Translations under genes and position numbers: made by a program
NCBI RefSeq assembly: GCF_002742335.1
Contig: NZ_MDGR01000007.1
Coordinates: forward strand, 248,001-312,000
DNA length: 64,000 bases
From: Reichenbachiella sp. 5M10
GTDB taxonomy: Bacteria > Bacteroidota > Bacteroidia > Cytophagales > Cyclobacteriaceae
Direction: 5' to 3'
Shown: in pieces, positions 26,100 to 34,858 of the stretch
How positions within the stretch are numbered: position 1 is the stretch's first letter
Layout: every line of letters starts with the position of its first letter
Notes under the pieces: generated by a model
Database searches by the model: none
What the model saw: only the letters and a program-made list of their open reading frames with translations
What the model was told of the DNA's origin: nothing

Positions 26100-27416
26100 T
26101 TAGGGTTGAGGGATCAATCGTCCAAATTTGTATTTTTCTTGCCTTAGAATATTTCCTTTCTTGTCATAGTAGGTCCACTCGCCGTTTTTCTCATTGCGGG
26201 TGTAGGAGCCTTCGATTTCGATATCTCCTGACTTGAAGTACCGCATGTAGCTCCCGTCCAATCTGTCAAATTTGTAGTTCTTTTCTTCTAGCGTTTTTCC
26301 GTTGGGGTAGTAGGCGGTTGTTTCGCCGTGTTTCTTTCCTTTGACGTAAGATTCTTGACTCAACTCATGACCTTTGTCGTCGTAGACTGTTCTTTTGCCC
26401 TCTAAGTGACCTTGGTCATAGTGCTCTATGATGTGTGGTTTGCCTTTTTGGTTGTAATATTTCCATGTCCCAGTTTTGAAATCCGATTTGTATTTTCGGG
26501 TTGCGATCAGTGTTCCCTTGTCGTTGTATTCTTCTATTTTGCTGTCTTTTTCGTAGTTGGAGTAGTCTCCCTTTAGTTTGATTTCTCCGTTGGGGTGGTA
26601 GGTGAGGTTGATGCCCGATCGTTTGCCATTGGCTAGGTTGAGTTCTTGTTTGATCGTTCCGTCGGGGTAGTATGAGGTGATGTGCCCATTGAGTTGACCA
26701 TGAGTGTAGATGCCGGAGGTTTCTAGCTGTCCGTTTTCGTAGTATTTTTTATAGCTGCCTTCATTGGATCCATTGCGCTGGTACGCGATGGTATTTTGGG
26801 AGCCATTAGGATAATAGCTCAGTGACTCTCCATCGATGAGGCCATAGCGGTAGTTGATCTGGGATTTGAGTACGCCGTTTTCGTAATAGGTGTTGTTGAT
26901 GCCGTGTTGTTTGCCATTGACATAGTTGATTTCTTCTTTGATTTTACCGTTGGGCCAATATTCTTTGACGAGGCCTTCGGGTTTTCCTTTGACGAAAGTC
27001 GTCTCATTTCGGATCTTCCCATCGGTATAATAGGTAGTGAGAGTGCCGACGAGTGTGTCGTGTTTGAAAGTGCCGGATTGGATCAGGTGACCGCTTTCAT
27101 CAAAAACAGTCGTCTCACCTTCTCTGAGGCCGTCGGCGTATTTTGTTTCTCGTTGGAGCTGTCCGCTTTCGTAGTAGTTGATGAATTCCCCTTCGCGGCG
27201 TCCCCTGTGGTAGTACCCTGTGAGAATGACTTGACCATTGTAGCTGTACATGGTGTAGTGTCCATGCAGGATTTTCATGGTGTCTTTTTCTATGGTGGTG
27301 TACTTTTCTTTGATCGGATAGCTTCCCTCGTATTCGTGATCATAATGCGTAATGACTTGGGTTTGCCCAAAGAGCGAGGTAGAGGTAAGGAAGAGTACGA
27401 AGAATAGAATTCTCAT
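26100..27416 (-). CDS. MORN-variant (YwqK-like) repeat protein, exported
   Basis: 438 residues: a signal peptide (cleavage near LFGQ), a short N-terminal region, then sixteen back-to-back 24-residue repeats filling residues 52-435 without any insertion or deletion. The consensus is G-x-x-x-x-Y-Y-x-N-G-x-I-x-x-E-x-x-Y-x-x-G-x-x-x. These are MORN_2/YwqK-type repeats, often labelled antitoxin-like, though their role in secreted Bacteroidota proteins is unknown. They likely form a long beta-sheet in the periplasm or at the surface. Downstream of a terminator; single-gene unit. Confidence 0.85.
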   Translation of the reverse strand: MRILFFVLFLTSTSLFGQTQVITHYDHEYEGSYPIKEKYTTIEKDTMKILHGHYTMYSYNGQVILTGYYHRGRREGEFINYYESGQLQRETKYADGLREGETTVFDESGHLIQSGTFKHDTLVGTLTTYYTDGKIRNETTFVKGKPEGLVKEYWPNGKIKEEINYVNGKQHGINNTYYENGVLKSQINYRYGLIDGESLSYYPNGSQNTIAYQRNGSNEGSYKKYYENGQLETSGIYTHGQLNGHITSYYPDGTIKQELNLANGKRSGINLTYHPNGEIKLKGDYSNYEKDSKIEEYNDKGTLIATRKYKSDFKTGTWKYYNQKGKPHIIEHYDQGHLEGKRTVYDDKGHELSQESYVKGKKHGETTAYYPNGKTLEEKNYKFDRLDGSYMRYFKSGDIEIEGSYTRNEKNGEWTYYDKKGNILRQEKYKFGRLIPQP

Positions 27417-27436
27417 AAATGATAAAATAAAAAAGA

Positions 27437-27468
27437 CTTTACATCTGCGATGAACAGCAAATGTAAAG
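27437..27468 (-). terminator. Intrinsic terminator after the thiolase gene
   Basis: An 8-bp arm (CTTTACAT / ATGTAAAG) plus an inner TGC/GCA closure. On the minus strand it follows the thiolase stop and is trailed by a T-rich run (TCTTTTTTATTTT). Confidence 0.7.
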
Positions 27469-27494
27469 CCAGAAGAAGTGTCTAAGATGATAAA

Positions 27495-28673
27495 TTAGCA
27501 TTTCTCAATCACGATGGCTGAAGCCCCACCTCCACCGTTGCAAATGCCCGCTACGCCAATTTTCCCATTTTTCTGATCCAGTACGGAGGTGAGGGTCGTG
27601 AGGATGCGTGCTCCTGATGCCCCCAGCGGATGGCCGAGTGCTACTGCACCTCCTAGTACGTTGACTGTGTCAGAGTTGAGTTTCAGTGTTTGGATGTTGG
27701 CTAGTGCCACCACTGAGAATGCTTCGTTGATTTCGTAGTAGTCTACATCGGTAGGGGTCAATCCAGCCTGTTTGATCGCTTTTGGGATGGCCAAGGATGG
27801 AGCCGTGGTGAACCATATTGGTTCTTGTGCGGCATCCGCGAACCCTAGGATTTTGGCAATGGGTTGTAGCCCGAGTTCTTCCATTTTCCGCTTGCTCATC
27901 ACGACAAGTGCGGATGCCCCATCGTTGATAGTCGAAGCATTCGCTGCAGTGACAGTGCCGTCTGGGTTGAATACCGGACGCAACGAAGGTATTTTGTCAA
28001 ATTTGACTTTGCGAAATTCTTCATCTTCTGACACGATGATTGGCTCTCCTTTTCGCTGCGGGACTTCTACAGATACGATTTCGTTTTGGAATGCACCAGA
28101 CTCAGTCGATGCTGCAGATTTTTGATAGGAGGCGATGGCATACTCGTCCTGTGCTTCGCGGCTGATGTTCATTTCTTTGGCGGTGTTGTCTGCGCAACTA
28201 CCCATCGGAAACTTGTGATAAGGCTCCCAGAGCCCGTCATGTAGCAATCCGTCAAGCATCTGTCCGTGTCCATAACCGAGACCGTATCGCGCTTTGGGTA
28301 CATAGTAGGGGATGTTGGACATGCTTTCCATCCCGCCAGCGACTACCACGTCGTTTTGCCCGAGCATGATAGATTGAGCAGCGAGCATCACGGATTTCAT
28401 GCCAGAGGCACAGACTTTGTTGACGGTCGTGCAGGGGACGTTGTAGCCTATGCCTGCTCCGATGGCTGCTTGGCGTGCTGGAGCTTGCCCAATACCTGCT
28501 GAGACGACATTGCCCATGAATACTTCGTCTACCTTATCGGCTTGTATTCCTGCTTTGTTGAGCGCGCCTTGGATAGCAATAGCGCCGAGTTGGGTCGCTG
28601 AGAGAGAGGATAAACTACCGCCAAAACTCCCAATTGGAGTGCGGACGGCAGATACAATGTATACTTCTTCCAT
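27495..28673 (-). CDS. Acetyl-CoA C-acyltransferase (thiolase)
   Basis: 392 residues with all thiolase catalytic residues: Cys88 in NKVCASGMKSV, His348 in GHPLGASGAR, Cys378 in CNGGGGAS. Length and motifs fit a biosynthetic-type acetoacetyl-CoA thiolase (AtoB/PhaA). A 3-ketoacyl-CoA thiolase of beta-oxidation is possible, but no other fatty-acid genes are beside it. Single gene with its own terminator. Confidence 0.9.
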   Translation of the reverse strand: MEEVYIVSAVRTPIGSFGGSLSSLSATQLGAIAIQGALNKAGIQADKVDEVFMGNVVSAGIGQAPARQAAIGAGIGYNVPCTTVNKVCASGMKSVMLAAQSIMLGQNDVVVAGGMESMSNIPYYVPKARYGLGYGHGQMLDGLLHDGLWEPYHKFPMGSCADNTAKEMNISREAQDEYAIASYQKSAASTESGAFQNEIVSVEVPQRKGEPIIVSEDEEFRKVKFDKIPSLRPVFNPDGTVTAANASTINDGASALVVMSKRKMEELGLQPIAKILGFADAAQEPIWFTTAPSLAIPKAIKQAGLTPTDVDYYEINEAFSVVALANIQTLKLNSDTVNVLGGAVALGHPLGASGARILTTLTSVLDQKNGKIGVAGICNGGGGASAIVIEKC

Positions 28674-28719
28674 AATCTTGTGTTTTTTGGGTTGTTAGTT
28701 ATCAAATGTAACCAATGAC

Positions 28720-30267
28720 TTAGGCGTTCGTCAAGCGAACGGCAGCTTTTTCTTGAATGATGTTTTGTACAGGACGGTTCTCGATTTTGGACTCGAGCCA
28801 TGAGATGATGTCAAAATACAAGAAGGCCCGTTTTTCGTAAGGGTCTGTAGAGAGTACGAGGAGGTTGTCACGCAGGGTTTCGAAGCGTTTTTTCAGTTCT
28901 TGTTCCGTAATGTTGGTCTTCAAGCGTGCTAGGAAGTTGAGGATGTATTTTTGAAACTGGTGTAGGTCTTCTTTTTTGAGGAGAAAGCGGTAGGTGGATC
29001 GGACGTAGTACTCAATCAATTCCATGTTGCCTAGTTCATAGTGACTGATTAGGTTGACGATCCTTGCAAACCCGTGAATGTCCTCGCGCAAATCTACTTC
29101 GTGCGAATTGATGATTTTATTGAGCCAGTTGATGGCTGTTTTGTGGTCATCATTGCCGAAGTATAGACAAGCAGTTTTGAAATACATAATCACTCGTGAG
29201 TGTGGGTCGAGTTGCAGTGCAAATTGGTCGATTCCAGGCATGATGCGGTCCATGAGGTTGACGCCACGTCGAAAGTCACCTTTCATAAACAAGCGGTTGA
29301 ACTCATGGACGAAAGTGTACTTTTGGAGCTTTAGCTTGATGTTTTCGTTGAGGTAGGCCGAAGGGAGTGTGTAGAGTGCTCGTAGTTCGCGTGTCGTGTT
29401 TTGAAATTCACGGTATTTGAGTAGTTTATTTTGAGCGATCAAGAGGTAATTGAGACTCGAGATATAGGTTTCTAGCCTAGATTGTATCAGCGCTTTTTGT
29501 CCCGAAAATAAATGGACTAGTCGCTTGGCATATTGGTAGCCTTTCTCGAAATCTTGGATAAAAAAATAGTACCCGATATATAGATTGTAGAGACCGATTT
29601 TTTCACTCACCGAAAAAGTAGCTTCTTCAAAAAGCGGTAGATTGGTGTTGAATACAGTGTTGATTTCTTTATAGTCGCTTTCGTTGCGAATGAAACCAAT
29701 CTTTTTGTACATCGCTTGGAGCTTGTATTGCAGGTTCGAAAACGAGTTGATGTGATTGATACGGGTTGTGGTTTCTTCTATCTCACGAATGACCTTGTTT
29801 GTGCGTTCGAGGCTGTCTCGTACAGTGACTCGAGTGACCATCTGCTTTTCCCATTTTAGGATTTCGAGTTGCATTTCTAGGTTGTCGCTTTTGACAGCCA
29901 TTTTTTTTGCCTTTTTGATGACTTCTGCACATTGACTATAGAGACTTTTGTTGAACAGAATCTCTGCGTGATCGACCATGTCTCGAATTCGAATGTTGGG
30001 GAGTGTGCTTGAATTGTAGTCTCGCAAAGACTCGAGTACTTTGGTGTAGAGATGGGCTTTGAGGTTGGACAATTGCTGCGGTTTGATACTGGGTTCCTTT
30101 AGGAGTACCTCTTTGTCATCAAACTGCTGTTGTTTATCAATGATCGCAAATAGTCGAGCGTATTTGGCATCTTCTGTTCCCGAATTTGAGAGATTGAAAT
30201 ATCGCTTTTCACTCTTTTTGAGCGACTTGATCAAAAGAAAAAGGGAGTCGGATCTTTCTTTAGACAT
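28720..30267 (-). CDS. Hypothetical helical-repeat (TPR-like) protein
   Basis: 515 residues, no signal peptide or membrane helix, almost wholly alpha-helical and charged, with TPR-like helix pairs (for example YNLYIGYYFFIQDFEKGYQY and ARIVNLISHYELGNMELIEYY). A conserved N-terminus reads LFLLIKSLKKSEKRYF. I recognise the form as a protein common in Bacteroidota with no known function. Upstream of thiolase by ~46 bp and divergent from leuA. Confidence 0.7.
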   Translation of the reverse strand: MSKERSDSLFLLIKSLKKSEKRYFNLSNSGTEDAKYARLFAIIDKQQQFDDKEVLLKEPSIKPQQLSNLKAHLYTKVLESLRDYNSSTLPNIRIRDMVDHAEILFNKSLYSQCAEVIKKAKKMAVKSDNLEMQLEILKWEKQMVTRVTVRDSLERTNKVIREIEETTTRINHINSFSNLQYKLQAMYKKIGFIRNESDYKEINTVFNTNLPLFEEATFSVSEKIGLYNLYIGYYFFIQDFEKGYQYAKRLVHLFSGQKALIQSRLETYISSLNYLLIAQNKLLKYREFQNTTRELRALYTLPSAYLNENIKLKLQKYTFVHEFNRLFMKGDFRRGVNLMDRIMPGIDQFALQLDPHSRVIMYFKTACLYFGNDDHKTAINWLNKIINSHEVDLREDIHGFARIVNLISHYELGNMELIEYYVRSTYRFLLKKEDLHQFQKYILNFLARLKTNITEQELKKRFETLRDNLLVLSTDPYEKRAFLYFDIISWLESKIENRPVQNIIQEKAAVRLTNA

Positions 30268-30357
30268 TGTATTTAAAATTTACTGTAAATACGTTTAAAG
30301 GTGTTTATTGTTCTTTTATCTCTAGGTTAGAGATCGTAATTAAATAAAACAATGGTA

Positions 30358-30388
30358 TTTTTTAGCGATAATTCGCTAATTACTTTTG
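30358..30388 (+). promoter_or_regulatory. leuA promoter with an inverted-repeat operator in the spacer
   Basis: TACTTTTG at 30381-30388 matches the Bacteroidota -7 element TAnnTTTG exactly. A perfect 7-bp dyad TTAGCGA-taat-TCGCTAA (30362-30379) fills the spacer between it and a weak -33 (TTTT near 30358). That is the expected place for a repressor site. leuA starts at 30412. Confidence 0.55.
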
Positions 30389-30411
30389 GGAAGTAAGAAA
30401 TAGATACAGAT

Positions 30412-31569
30412 ATGGAAAATCGCATACACATATTCGATACGACCCTTAGAGATGGAGAGCAAGTGCCTGGATGCAGGTTGAATACCAAAGATAAGTTGTT
30501 GATCGCTGAAGAACTAGAGCTTTTGGGGGTTGATATTATCGAAGCAGGTTTTCCCGTTTCCAGCCCAGGGGACTTTGAATCTGTGTCTGAGATAGCCAAA
30601 TTGGTCAAGAATGCTACAGTATGTGGATTGACCCGTGCGGTACAAAAAGATATAGAGGTAGCTGCCGAAGCATTGAAGCATGCCAAATACCCGAGAATAC
30701 ATACAGGGATTGGGACATCGGATCAGCACGTGTTTACTAAAATCAAAACCACTAGAGAGGATATTCTAGTGAGAAGTAAGCAGGCGGTCAAATGGGCAAA
30801 AAAGTATGTGGAGGATGTGGAGTTCTATGCAGAGGATGCGGGACGTACCGAGAATGCCTTTTTGGCGCAAGTCGTAGAAGCGGTCATCGCAGAAGGAGCT
30901 ACAGTGATCAATATCCCAGATACGACTGGGTATTGTCTGCCAGAAGAGTATGGGGCTAAAATCAAATACCTCAAAGAAAACGTCAAAGGAATCGAGAAAG
31001 CGATTTTGTCGACACACTGTCACAACGATCTAGGTTTGGCGACTGCCAACTCTATCGCAGGTGTGCAAAATGGAGCGAGACAAATCGAATGTACCATCAA
31101 TGGAATCGGTGAGAGAGCAGGAAATACATCACTCGAAGAGGTAGTGATGATCATGCGCAAGCACAGCTGGTTGAAGAGTGATACACGTATAGATGCAAGA
31201 CGTCTCAACGCCATGAGTAGATTGGTCTCTGAGAAAATGAGAATGCCTGTGCAGCCTAACAAGGCGATCGTCGGATCCAATGCCTTTGCACACTCTTCGG
31301 GGATACACCAAGATGGGGTGATTAAGAACAGAGACAACTACGAGATCATCGATCCAGCAGAAGTAGGAGTGAACGAATCGTCCATCATCCTGACTGCTCG
31401 TAGCGGTAGAGCCGCATTGAGCTACCGATTGGAAAAAATCGGATTCAAACTGGCCAAAGAAGAGCTAGATGTGGCGTACAAACAGTTTTTGGAAGTGGCC
31501 GACAAACACAATGTGGTAGAGGAACAGCAGTTGAAAGAACTCATGAGTACGTTGGCAATCAATGCCTAA
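30412..31569 (+). CDS. leuA: 2-Isopropylmalate synthase, short form
   Basis: 385 residues. The catalytic domain is complete: [13 protein letters not shown] at the N-terminus, [29 protein letters not shown] (metal His pair) and [14 protein letters not shown], then a linker domain with SGIHQDGV. It joins acetyl-CoA and 2-oxoisovalerate in leucine synthesis. Full-length enzymes have about 510 residues with a C-terminal leucine-binding allosteric domain, which is absent here. A related HMGL-type synthase (citramalate or homocitrate) is possible, but the ilv neighbours favour LeuA. Confidence 0.85.
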   Translation: MENRIHIFDTTLRDGEQVPGCRLNTKDKLLIAEELELLGVDIIEAGFPVSSPGDFESVSEIAKLVKNATVCGLTRAVQKDIEVAAEALKHAKYPRIHTGIGTSDQHVFTKIKTTREDILVRSKQAVKWAKKYVEDVEFYAEDAGRTENAFLAQVVEAVIAEGATVINIPDTTGYCLPEEYGAKIKYLKENVKGIEKAILSTHCHNDLGLATANSIAGVQNGARQIECTINGIGERAGNTSLEEVVMIMRKHSWLKSDTRIDARRLNAMSRLVSEKMRMPVQPNKAIVGSNAFAHSSGIHQDGVIKNRDNYEIIDPAEVGVNESSIILTARSGRAALSYRLEKIGFKLAKEELDVAYKQFLEVADKHNVVEEQQLKELMSTLAINA

Positions 31570-31943
31570 TTTCAAGCAAAGCATCATGAATCGAAACAAA
31601 GCGAAAAAGACAGAGTCAGTATTGGGGACGAACAAAAGAAGTAGCAAAGTAAGCAACGAGGAGCTGAACAGTCGGATGTTTTTGGCGTCTAGCCAGTGTC
31701 TGGGTACGCGCAAAGGCTACTTGTATGCCTTTGGAGGAGATAGTCTTTAAGTAAGAGATATGGAGTGAAACCTCAGCAGGTGGTTTCATGGGTGGATATG
31801 TAAGAGATTGCCATTCTTCCTGAATCAAGTATTGTGAAGTAGTACGCTGCAGCGTGTGGAGTCAATAATTTTTTCAAAAACCAGACTTTTTGTTTGGAAG
31901 TGAAAATTAAAATGAGCTCTTTTGGCATTAATTAGAAGAAGAA
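31570..31943 (+). other. leuA-ilv spacer: weak small ORF, palindrome and hairpin
   Basis: This spacer holds no convincing gene. A 54-codon frame (ATG 31586 to stop 31750) gives a basic peptide (NRNKAKKTES...) with no recognisable family. A GAAACC/GGTTTC hairpin (31767-31787) has no T run. ACGCTGCAGCGT (31844-31855) is a perfect 12-bp palindrome and a possible operator. The ilv leader promoter candidate follows. Confidence 0.4.
31893..31924 (+). promoter_or_regulatory. Candidate promoter of the ilv leader
   Basis: TTTG at 31893-31896, a 20-bp spacer, then CTCTTTTG at 31917-31924, which matches the TTTG half of TAnnTTTG but not the TA. The first leader peptide starts 20 bp further on. The position is right; the match is partial. 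Confidence 0.4.
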
Positions 31944-32012
31944 ATGATAGCAATTATTGTCATAGCATTAACGATTGTAGCAGTGGTCACCGTGATCACA
32001 GGTCGGGAATGA
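31944..32012 (+). CDS. ilv leader peptide 1 (22 residues, Ile/Val/Leu-rich)
   Basis: ATG at 31944 to TGA at 32010-32012. Of 22 residues, 6 are Ile, 5 Val, 1 Leu and 3 Thr, the composition of amino-acid-responsive leader peptides such as E. coli IlvL. Ile and Val codons occur throughout (for example ATT ATT GTC ATA). The last codons and the stop form GGGAATGA, which can pair with the left arm of the terminator just downstream. The peptide itself probably has no function beyond being translated; ribosome stalling on it senses charged tRNA-Ile/Val/Leu. Confidence 0.8.
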   Translation: MIAIIVIALTIVAVVTVITGRE

Positions 32013-32053
32013 TATATCAATAATTCTAAAAAAATATTTGAAGCGTCATTCCC
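32005..32053 (+). promoter_or_regulatory. Antiterminator 1 of the ilv leader
   Basis: GGGAATGA (32005-32012, including the leader stop) is perfectly complementary to TCATTCCC (32046-32053), which is part of the terminator's left arm and loop. A ribosome at the stop codon would cover the first strand and let the terminator form. A ribosome stalled upstream would leave it free. Confidence 0.7.
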
Positions 32054-32073
32054 CCAAAGAATGACGCTTTTTT
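32041..32073 (+). terminator. ilv attenuator terminator 1
   Basis: A perfect 11-bp stem (AAGCGTCATTC at 32041-32051 with GAATGACGCTT at 32059-32069), a 7-nt loop and six T. A strong intrinsic terminator located 28 bp after leader peptide 1. Confidence 0.9.
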
Positions 32074-32095
32074 ATTGCCCAAACAACAGATAAAA

Positions 32096-32155
32096 GTGAT
32101 AACGATTATTGACATAGTAGCTATAGTCATAGTGGCCGTCGTGTATGGTTGCTGA
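32096..32155 (+). CDS. ilv leader peptide 2 (19 residues, Ile/Val-rich)
   Basis: GTG at 32096 to TGA at 32153-32155. 11 of 19 residues are Ile (6) or Val (5). Its DNA aligns with that of leader 1 (GTGATAACGATTATTGACAT against ATGATAGCAATTATTGTCAT), so the two look like a tandem duplication. It lies between terminators 1 and 2. The GTG start is inferred; no ATG is available in frame. Confidence 0.75.
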   Translation: MITIIDIVAIVIVAVVYGC

Positions 32156-32198
32156 GAGGGTGCGTATATCTAAAAATATCCGAAAGCCTTTCTCTGCA
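32150..32198 (+). promoter_or_regulatory. Antiterminator 2 of the ilv leader
   Basis: TGCTGAGAGGG (32150-32160, spanning the leader 2 stop) can pair with CCTTTCTCTGCA (32188-32198 region): 10 pairs, two of them G-U, with one T-T mismatch. The second strand includes the left arm of terminator 2. This is the same layout as antiterminator 1. Confidence 0.55.
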
Positions 32199-32216
32199 TA
32201 GTGAAGGGCTTTTTTT
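32183..32216 (+). terminator. ilv attenuator terminator 2
   Basis: A 10-bp stem (AAAGCCTTTC at 32183-32192 with GAAGGGCTTT at 32203-32212, one G-U pair), a 10-nt loop and a run of seven T. It ends 37 bp before the ilvE start. Confidence 0.85.
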
Positions 32217-32253
32217 ATGTCAATGGGATTTTAACTTTAAAAGAGATTAGACG

Positions 32254-33144
32254 ATGTATTACAACGAAAATTCGATTCTTTACCTAGACGGCCAGTGGCT
32301 CAAGGCTTCTGAGGCGAAAGTCAATTTGTATAGCCAGACCATGCATCATGGCAATGGAGTGTTCGAAGGAATACGGTCATACGGGAGTGCTGCAGGACCA
32401 AACATCTTCAAGGCGAAGGAGCACTTTGAACGATTGAAGTTTTCGGCAGAGCGAATGGCAATTAAGTTTCCCTACTCGGTGGACGAACTCGTCAAGATCT
32501 CTTATGAGCTGATAGAAAAGAATAACTTAGAGAATGCCTATATCCGACCGTTGATTTATCTGGGAGCGAACATGAAGCTCATCACCTGTGGTGAGACACA
32601 TATCATGATGGCGGCTTGGGAGTGGCCTCCATACCTTGGAGACGAGTCACTCAAAGTGATGATTTCATCCTACCAGCGTCCAAACCCAAAGTCAATTCCG
32701 ATCGAAGCGAAGGTGACAGGCAACTATACCAACTCCATCCTGGCTACCAATGAAGCCAAGCGAGAGGGATACGACGAAGCGTTGTTGTTGGATTCGGACG
32801 GCTATGTATCTGAGGGATCTGGACAGAATTTTTTCTTCGTCAAAGACGGTGTGATCTATACGCCACCATTGGGAAACATCCTGCCGGGTATCACGAGAGC
32901 AACGATCATTGAGTATGCCATGGAGCTTGGCTATCCTGTCGTGGAGAAGCTGTTCGTGCCAGAGGATATGAGAGGAGGAGAGGTAGCGTTTTTTACAGGT
33001 ACGGCGACAGAAATTGCCAGTATCTCCTCAATAGATGATATCGAATTCAAAAAAGATTGGAAAGAGACAGTGGCCTATGAGCTGTTTCAAATGTATAGAT
33101 CCAGAGTCACCAACGAAGAGTTGAGTGAATCGGCAGTAGGATAA
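32254..33144 (+). CDS. ilvE: Branched-chain amino acid aminotransferase
   Basis: 296 residues, fold-type IV aminotransferase. PLP lysine K153 lies in IEAKVTGNYTNS; also GVFEGIRSYGS near residue 40, EALLLDSDGYVSEGSGQNFF and PGITRATII. It carries out the last step to Ile, Val and Leu and the first step of their breakdown. First structural gene behind the two attenuators and linked to ilvD by a 31-bp gap, so the whole operon is expected to respond to branched-chain amino acid supply. Confidence 0.93.
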   Translation: MYYNENSILYLDGQWLKASEAKVNLYSQTMHHGNGVFEGIRSYGSAAGPNIFKAKEHFERLKFSAERMAIKFPYSVDELVKISYELIEKNNLENAYIRPLIYLGANMKLITCGETHIMMAAWEWPPYLGDESLKVMISSYQRPNPKSIPIEAKVTGNYTNSILATNEAKREGYDEALLLDSDGYVSEGSGQNFFFVKDGVIYTPPLGNILPGITRATIIEYAMELGYPVVEKLFVPEDMRGGEVAFFTGTATEIASISSIDDIEFKKDWKETVAYELFQMYRSRVTNEELSESAVG

Positions 33145-33175
33145 GAGTAGAAGATTAGAAATTATTAGAATATAA

Positions 33176-34846
33176 ATGGAACTTAACAAACACAGTAAGA
33201 CGATCACGCAAGATCCTTCGCAACCTGGTTCACAGGCACAATTGTACGCGACTGGATTGACAGAAGCCGACATGAGCAAAGCACAAGTGGGTATAGTCAG
33301 TACCGGTTTTGAAGGAAACCCATGTAACATGCACCTCAATATTTTGGCTCACCAAGTCAAAAAAGGGGTCAAAGAAGCTGATCTAGTCGGTTTGATTTTC
33401 CATACTATAGGAGTCTCCGACGGGATATCCAATGGTACAGTAGGGATGAAATATTCATTGGTGTCTCGTGACATTATCGCAGATTCCATCGAGACAGTGG
33501 TCAATGCACAGTTTTACGATGCAGTAGTTCCAGTCGTAGGGTGTGACAAGAACATGCCTGGTGCTATCATGGCTTTGGGACGATTGAACAGACCGGGACT
33601 CATGGTCTACGGCGGCTCGGTCAAGCCTGGGAAATGGAAAGGTGAAGACCTCAACATTGTATCGGCTTTCGAGGCGTATGGCCAAAAACTAGGAAATAAT
33701 ATTTCTGACGAGGATTTCAAAGGAATTATCAAAAATGCAATCCCAGGTCCAGGGGCATGTGGAGGGATGTACACCGCGAATACACTGGCGTCTGCTATTG
33801 AGGCGATGGGTATGAGTTTGCCTTCTTCTTCTTCCAATCCTGCCGAAAGCGAGGACAAGAAGCAAGAGACCTATAGAGTAGGGCAGGCGGTGAGACATTT
33901 GCTGACCGAGGATATTCGTCCGAGCGACATCATGACCAAAGAGGCGTTCGAAAATGCGATTCGGTTGGTGATGATTACAGGAGGCTCTACCAATGCAGTG
34001 CTTCACTTGATCGCCATGGCCAAATCTGTCGATGTGCCGATCGGATTGGATGACTTCCAAAGATTGTCAGATAGTACGCCGTTCTTGGCAGATCTGAAGC
34101 CAAGTGGAAAGTACCTCATGGAGGATCTTCACAACGTGGGAGGTATCCCAGGTGTGATGAAAGTCTTGTTGAAAGAAGGATATCTACACGGTGATTGTAT
34201 GACTGTGACGGGTAAGACTTTGGCACAAAACATAGAAGAAGGACCTTCTTTGAAAGCGAAGCAGGATGTGATTCACTCCTTTGGAGATCCGATCAAAAAG
34301 TCGGGACACTTGCAGATTCTGTATGGAAACCTCGCACCGACTGGTGCGGTAGCGAAGATTACAGGCAAAGAAGGCGAGTACTTCGAAGGGCCAGCGAGAT
34401 GCTACGACGATGAGTTTGCGGCGATCAAAGGAATCGGCGAAGAGGTGCAAAAAGGAGAAGTGATTGTGATCCGATACTCTGGACCAAAAGGTGGGCCAGG
34501 GATGCCAGAAATGCTCAAGCCTACAGGTGCTGTGATGGGCGCAGGGTTAGGTAAAGACGTGGCATTGATTACAGACGGTCGATTCTCTGGTGGTTCGCAT
34601 GGTTTCGTGGTGGGACACATCACTCCAGAAGCGCAAGAAGGTGGGCCGCTAGGGTTGGTGAAAGATGGAGACATCATCGCCATCGATGCGGTCAACAACA
34701 AACTCGAACTGAAGATCAGTGACGAGGAGATGGAGAAAAGAAAGAAAGAATGGGTACAGCCTCCATACAAAGCAACCAAAGGCATACTCAAGAAATATAT
34801 CAATCAAGTAAAGTCTGCATCCGAAGGGTGTGTGACCGACGAATAA
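33176..34846 (+). CDS. ilvD: Dihydroxy-acid dehydratase
   Basis: 556 residues of the IlvD/Edd family, iron-sulfur dependent. Cluster cysteines appear in [20 protein letters not shown] and [15 protein letters not shown]. The C-terminal half has [19 protein letters not shown] and TDGRFSGG. It makes 2-oxoisovalerate and 2-oxo-3-methylvalerate. Second gene of the operon; the next gene begins 12 bp downstream. Confidence 0.95.
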   Translation: MELNKHSKTITQDPSQPGSQAQLYATGLTEADMSKAQVGIVSTGFEGNPCNMHLNILAHQVKKGVKEADLVGLIFHTIGVSDGISNGTVGMKYSLVSRDIIADSIETVVNAQFYDAVVPVVGCDKNMPGAIMALGRLNRPGLMVYGGSVKPGKWKGEDLNIVSAFEAYGQKLGNNISDEDFKGIIKNAIPGPGACGGMYTANTLASAIEAMGMSLPSSSSNPAESEDKKQETYRVGQAVRHLLTEDIRPSDIMTKEAFENAIRLVMITGGSTNAVLHLIAMAKSVDVPIGLDDFQRLSDSTPFLADLKPSGKYLMEDLHNVGGIPGVMKVLLKEGYLHGDCMTVTGKTLAQNIEEGPSLKAKQDVIHSFGDPIKKSGHLQILYGNLAPTGAVAKITGKEGEYFEGPARCYDDEFAAIKGIGEEVQKGEVIVIRYSGPKGGPGMPEMLKPTGAVMGAGLGKDVALITDGRFSGGSHGFVVGHITPEAQEGGPLGLVKDGDIIAIDAVNNKLELKISDEEMEKRKKEWVQPPYKATKGILKKYINQVKSASEGCVTDE

Positions 34847-34858
34847 ATATTAGGAGAA

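Noticed and set aside
31562-31750. Small ORF overlapping the leuA end as a true gene
   Set aside because: No family, no upstream signal, basic low-information peptide; kept only as a note in the spacer entry.
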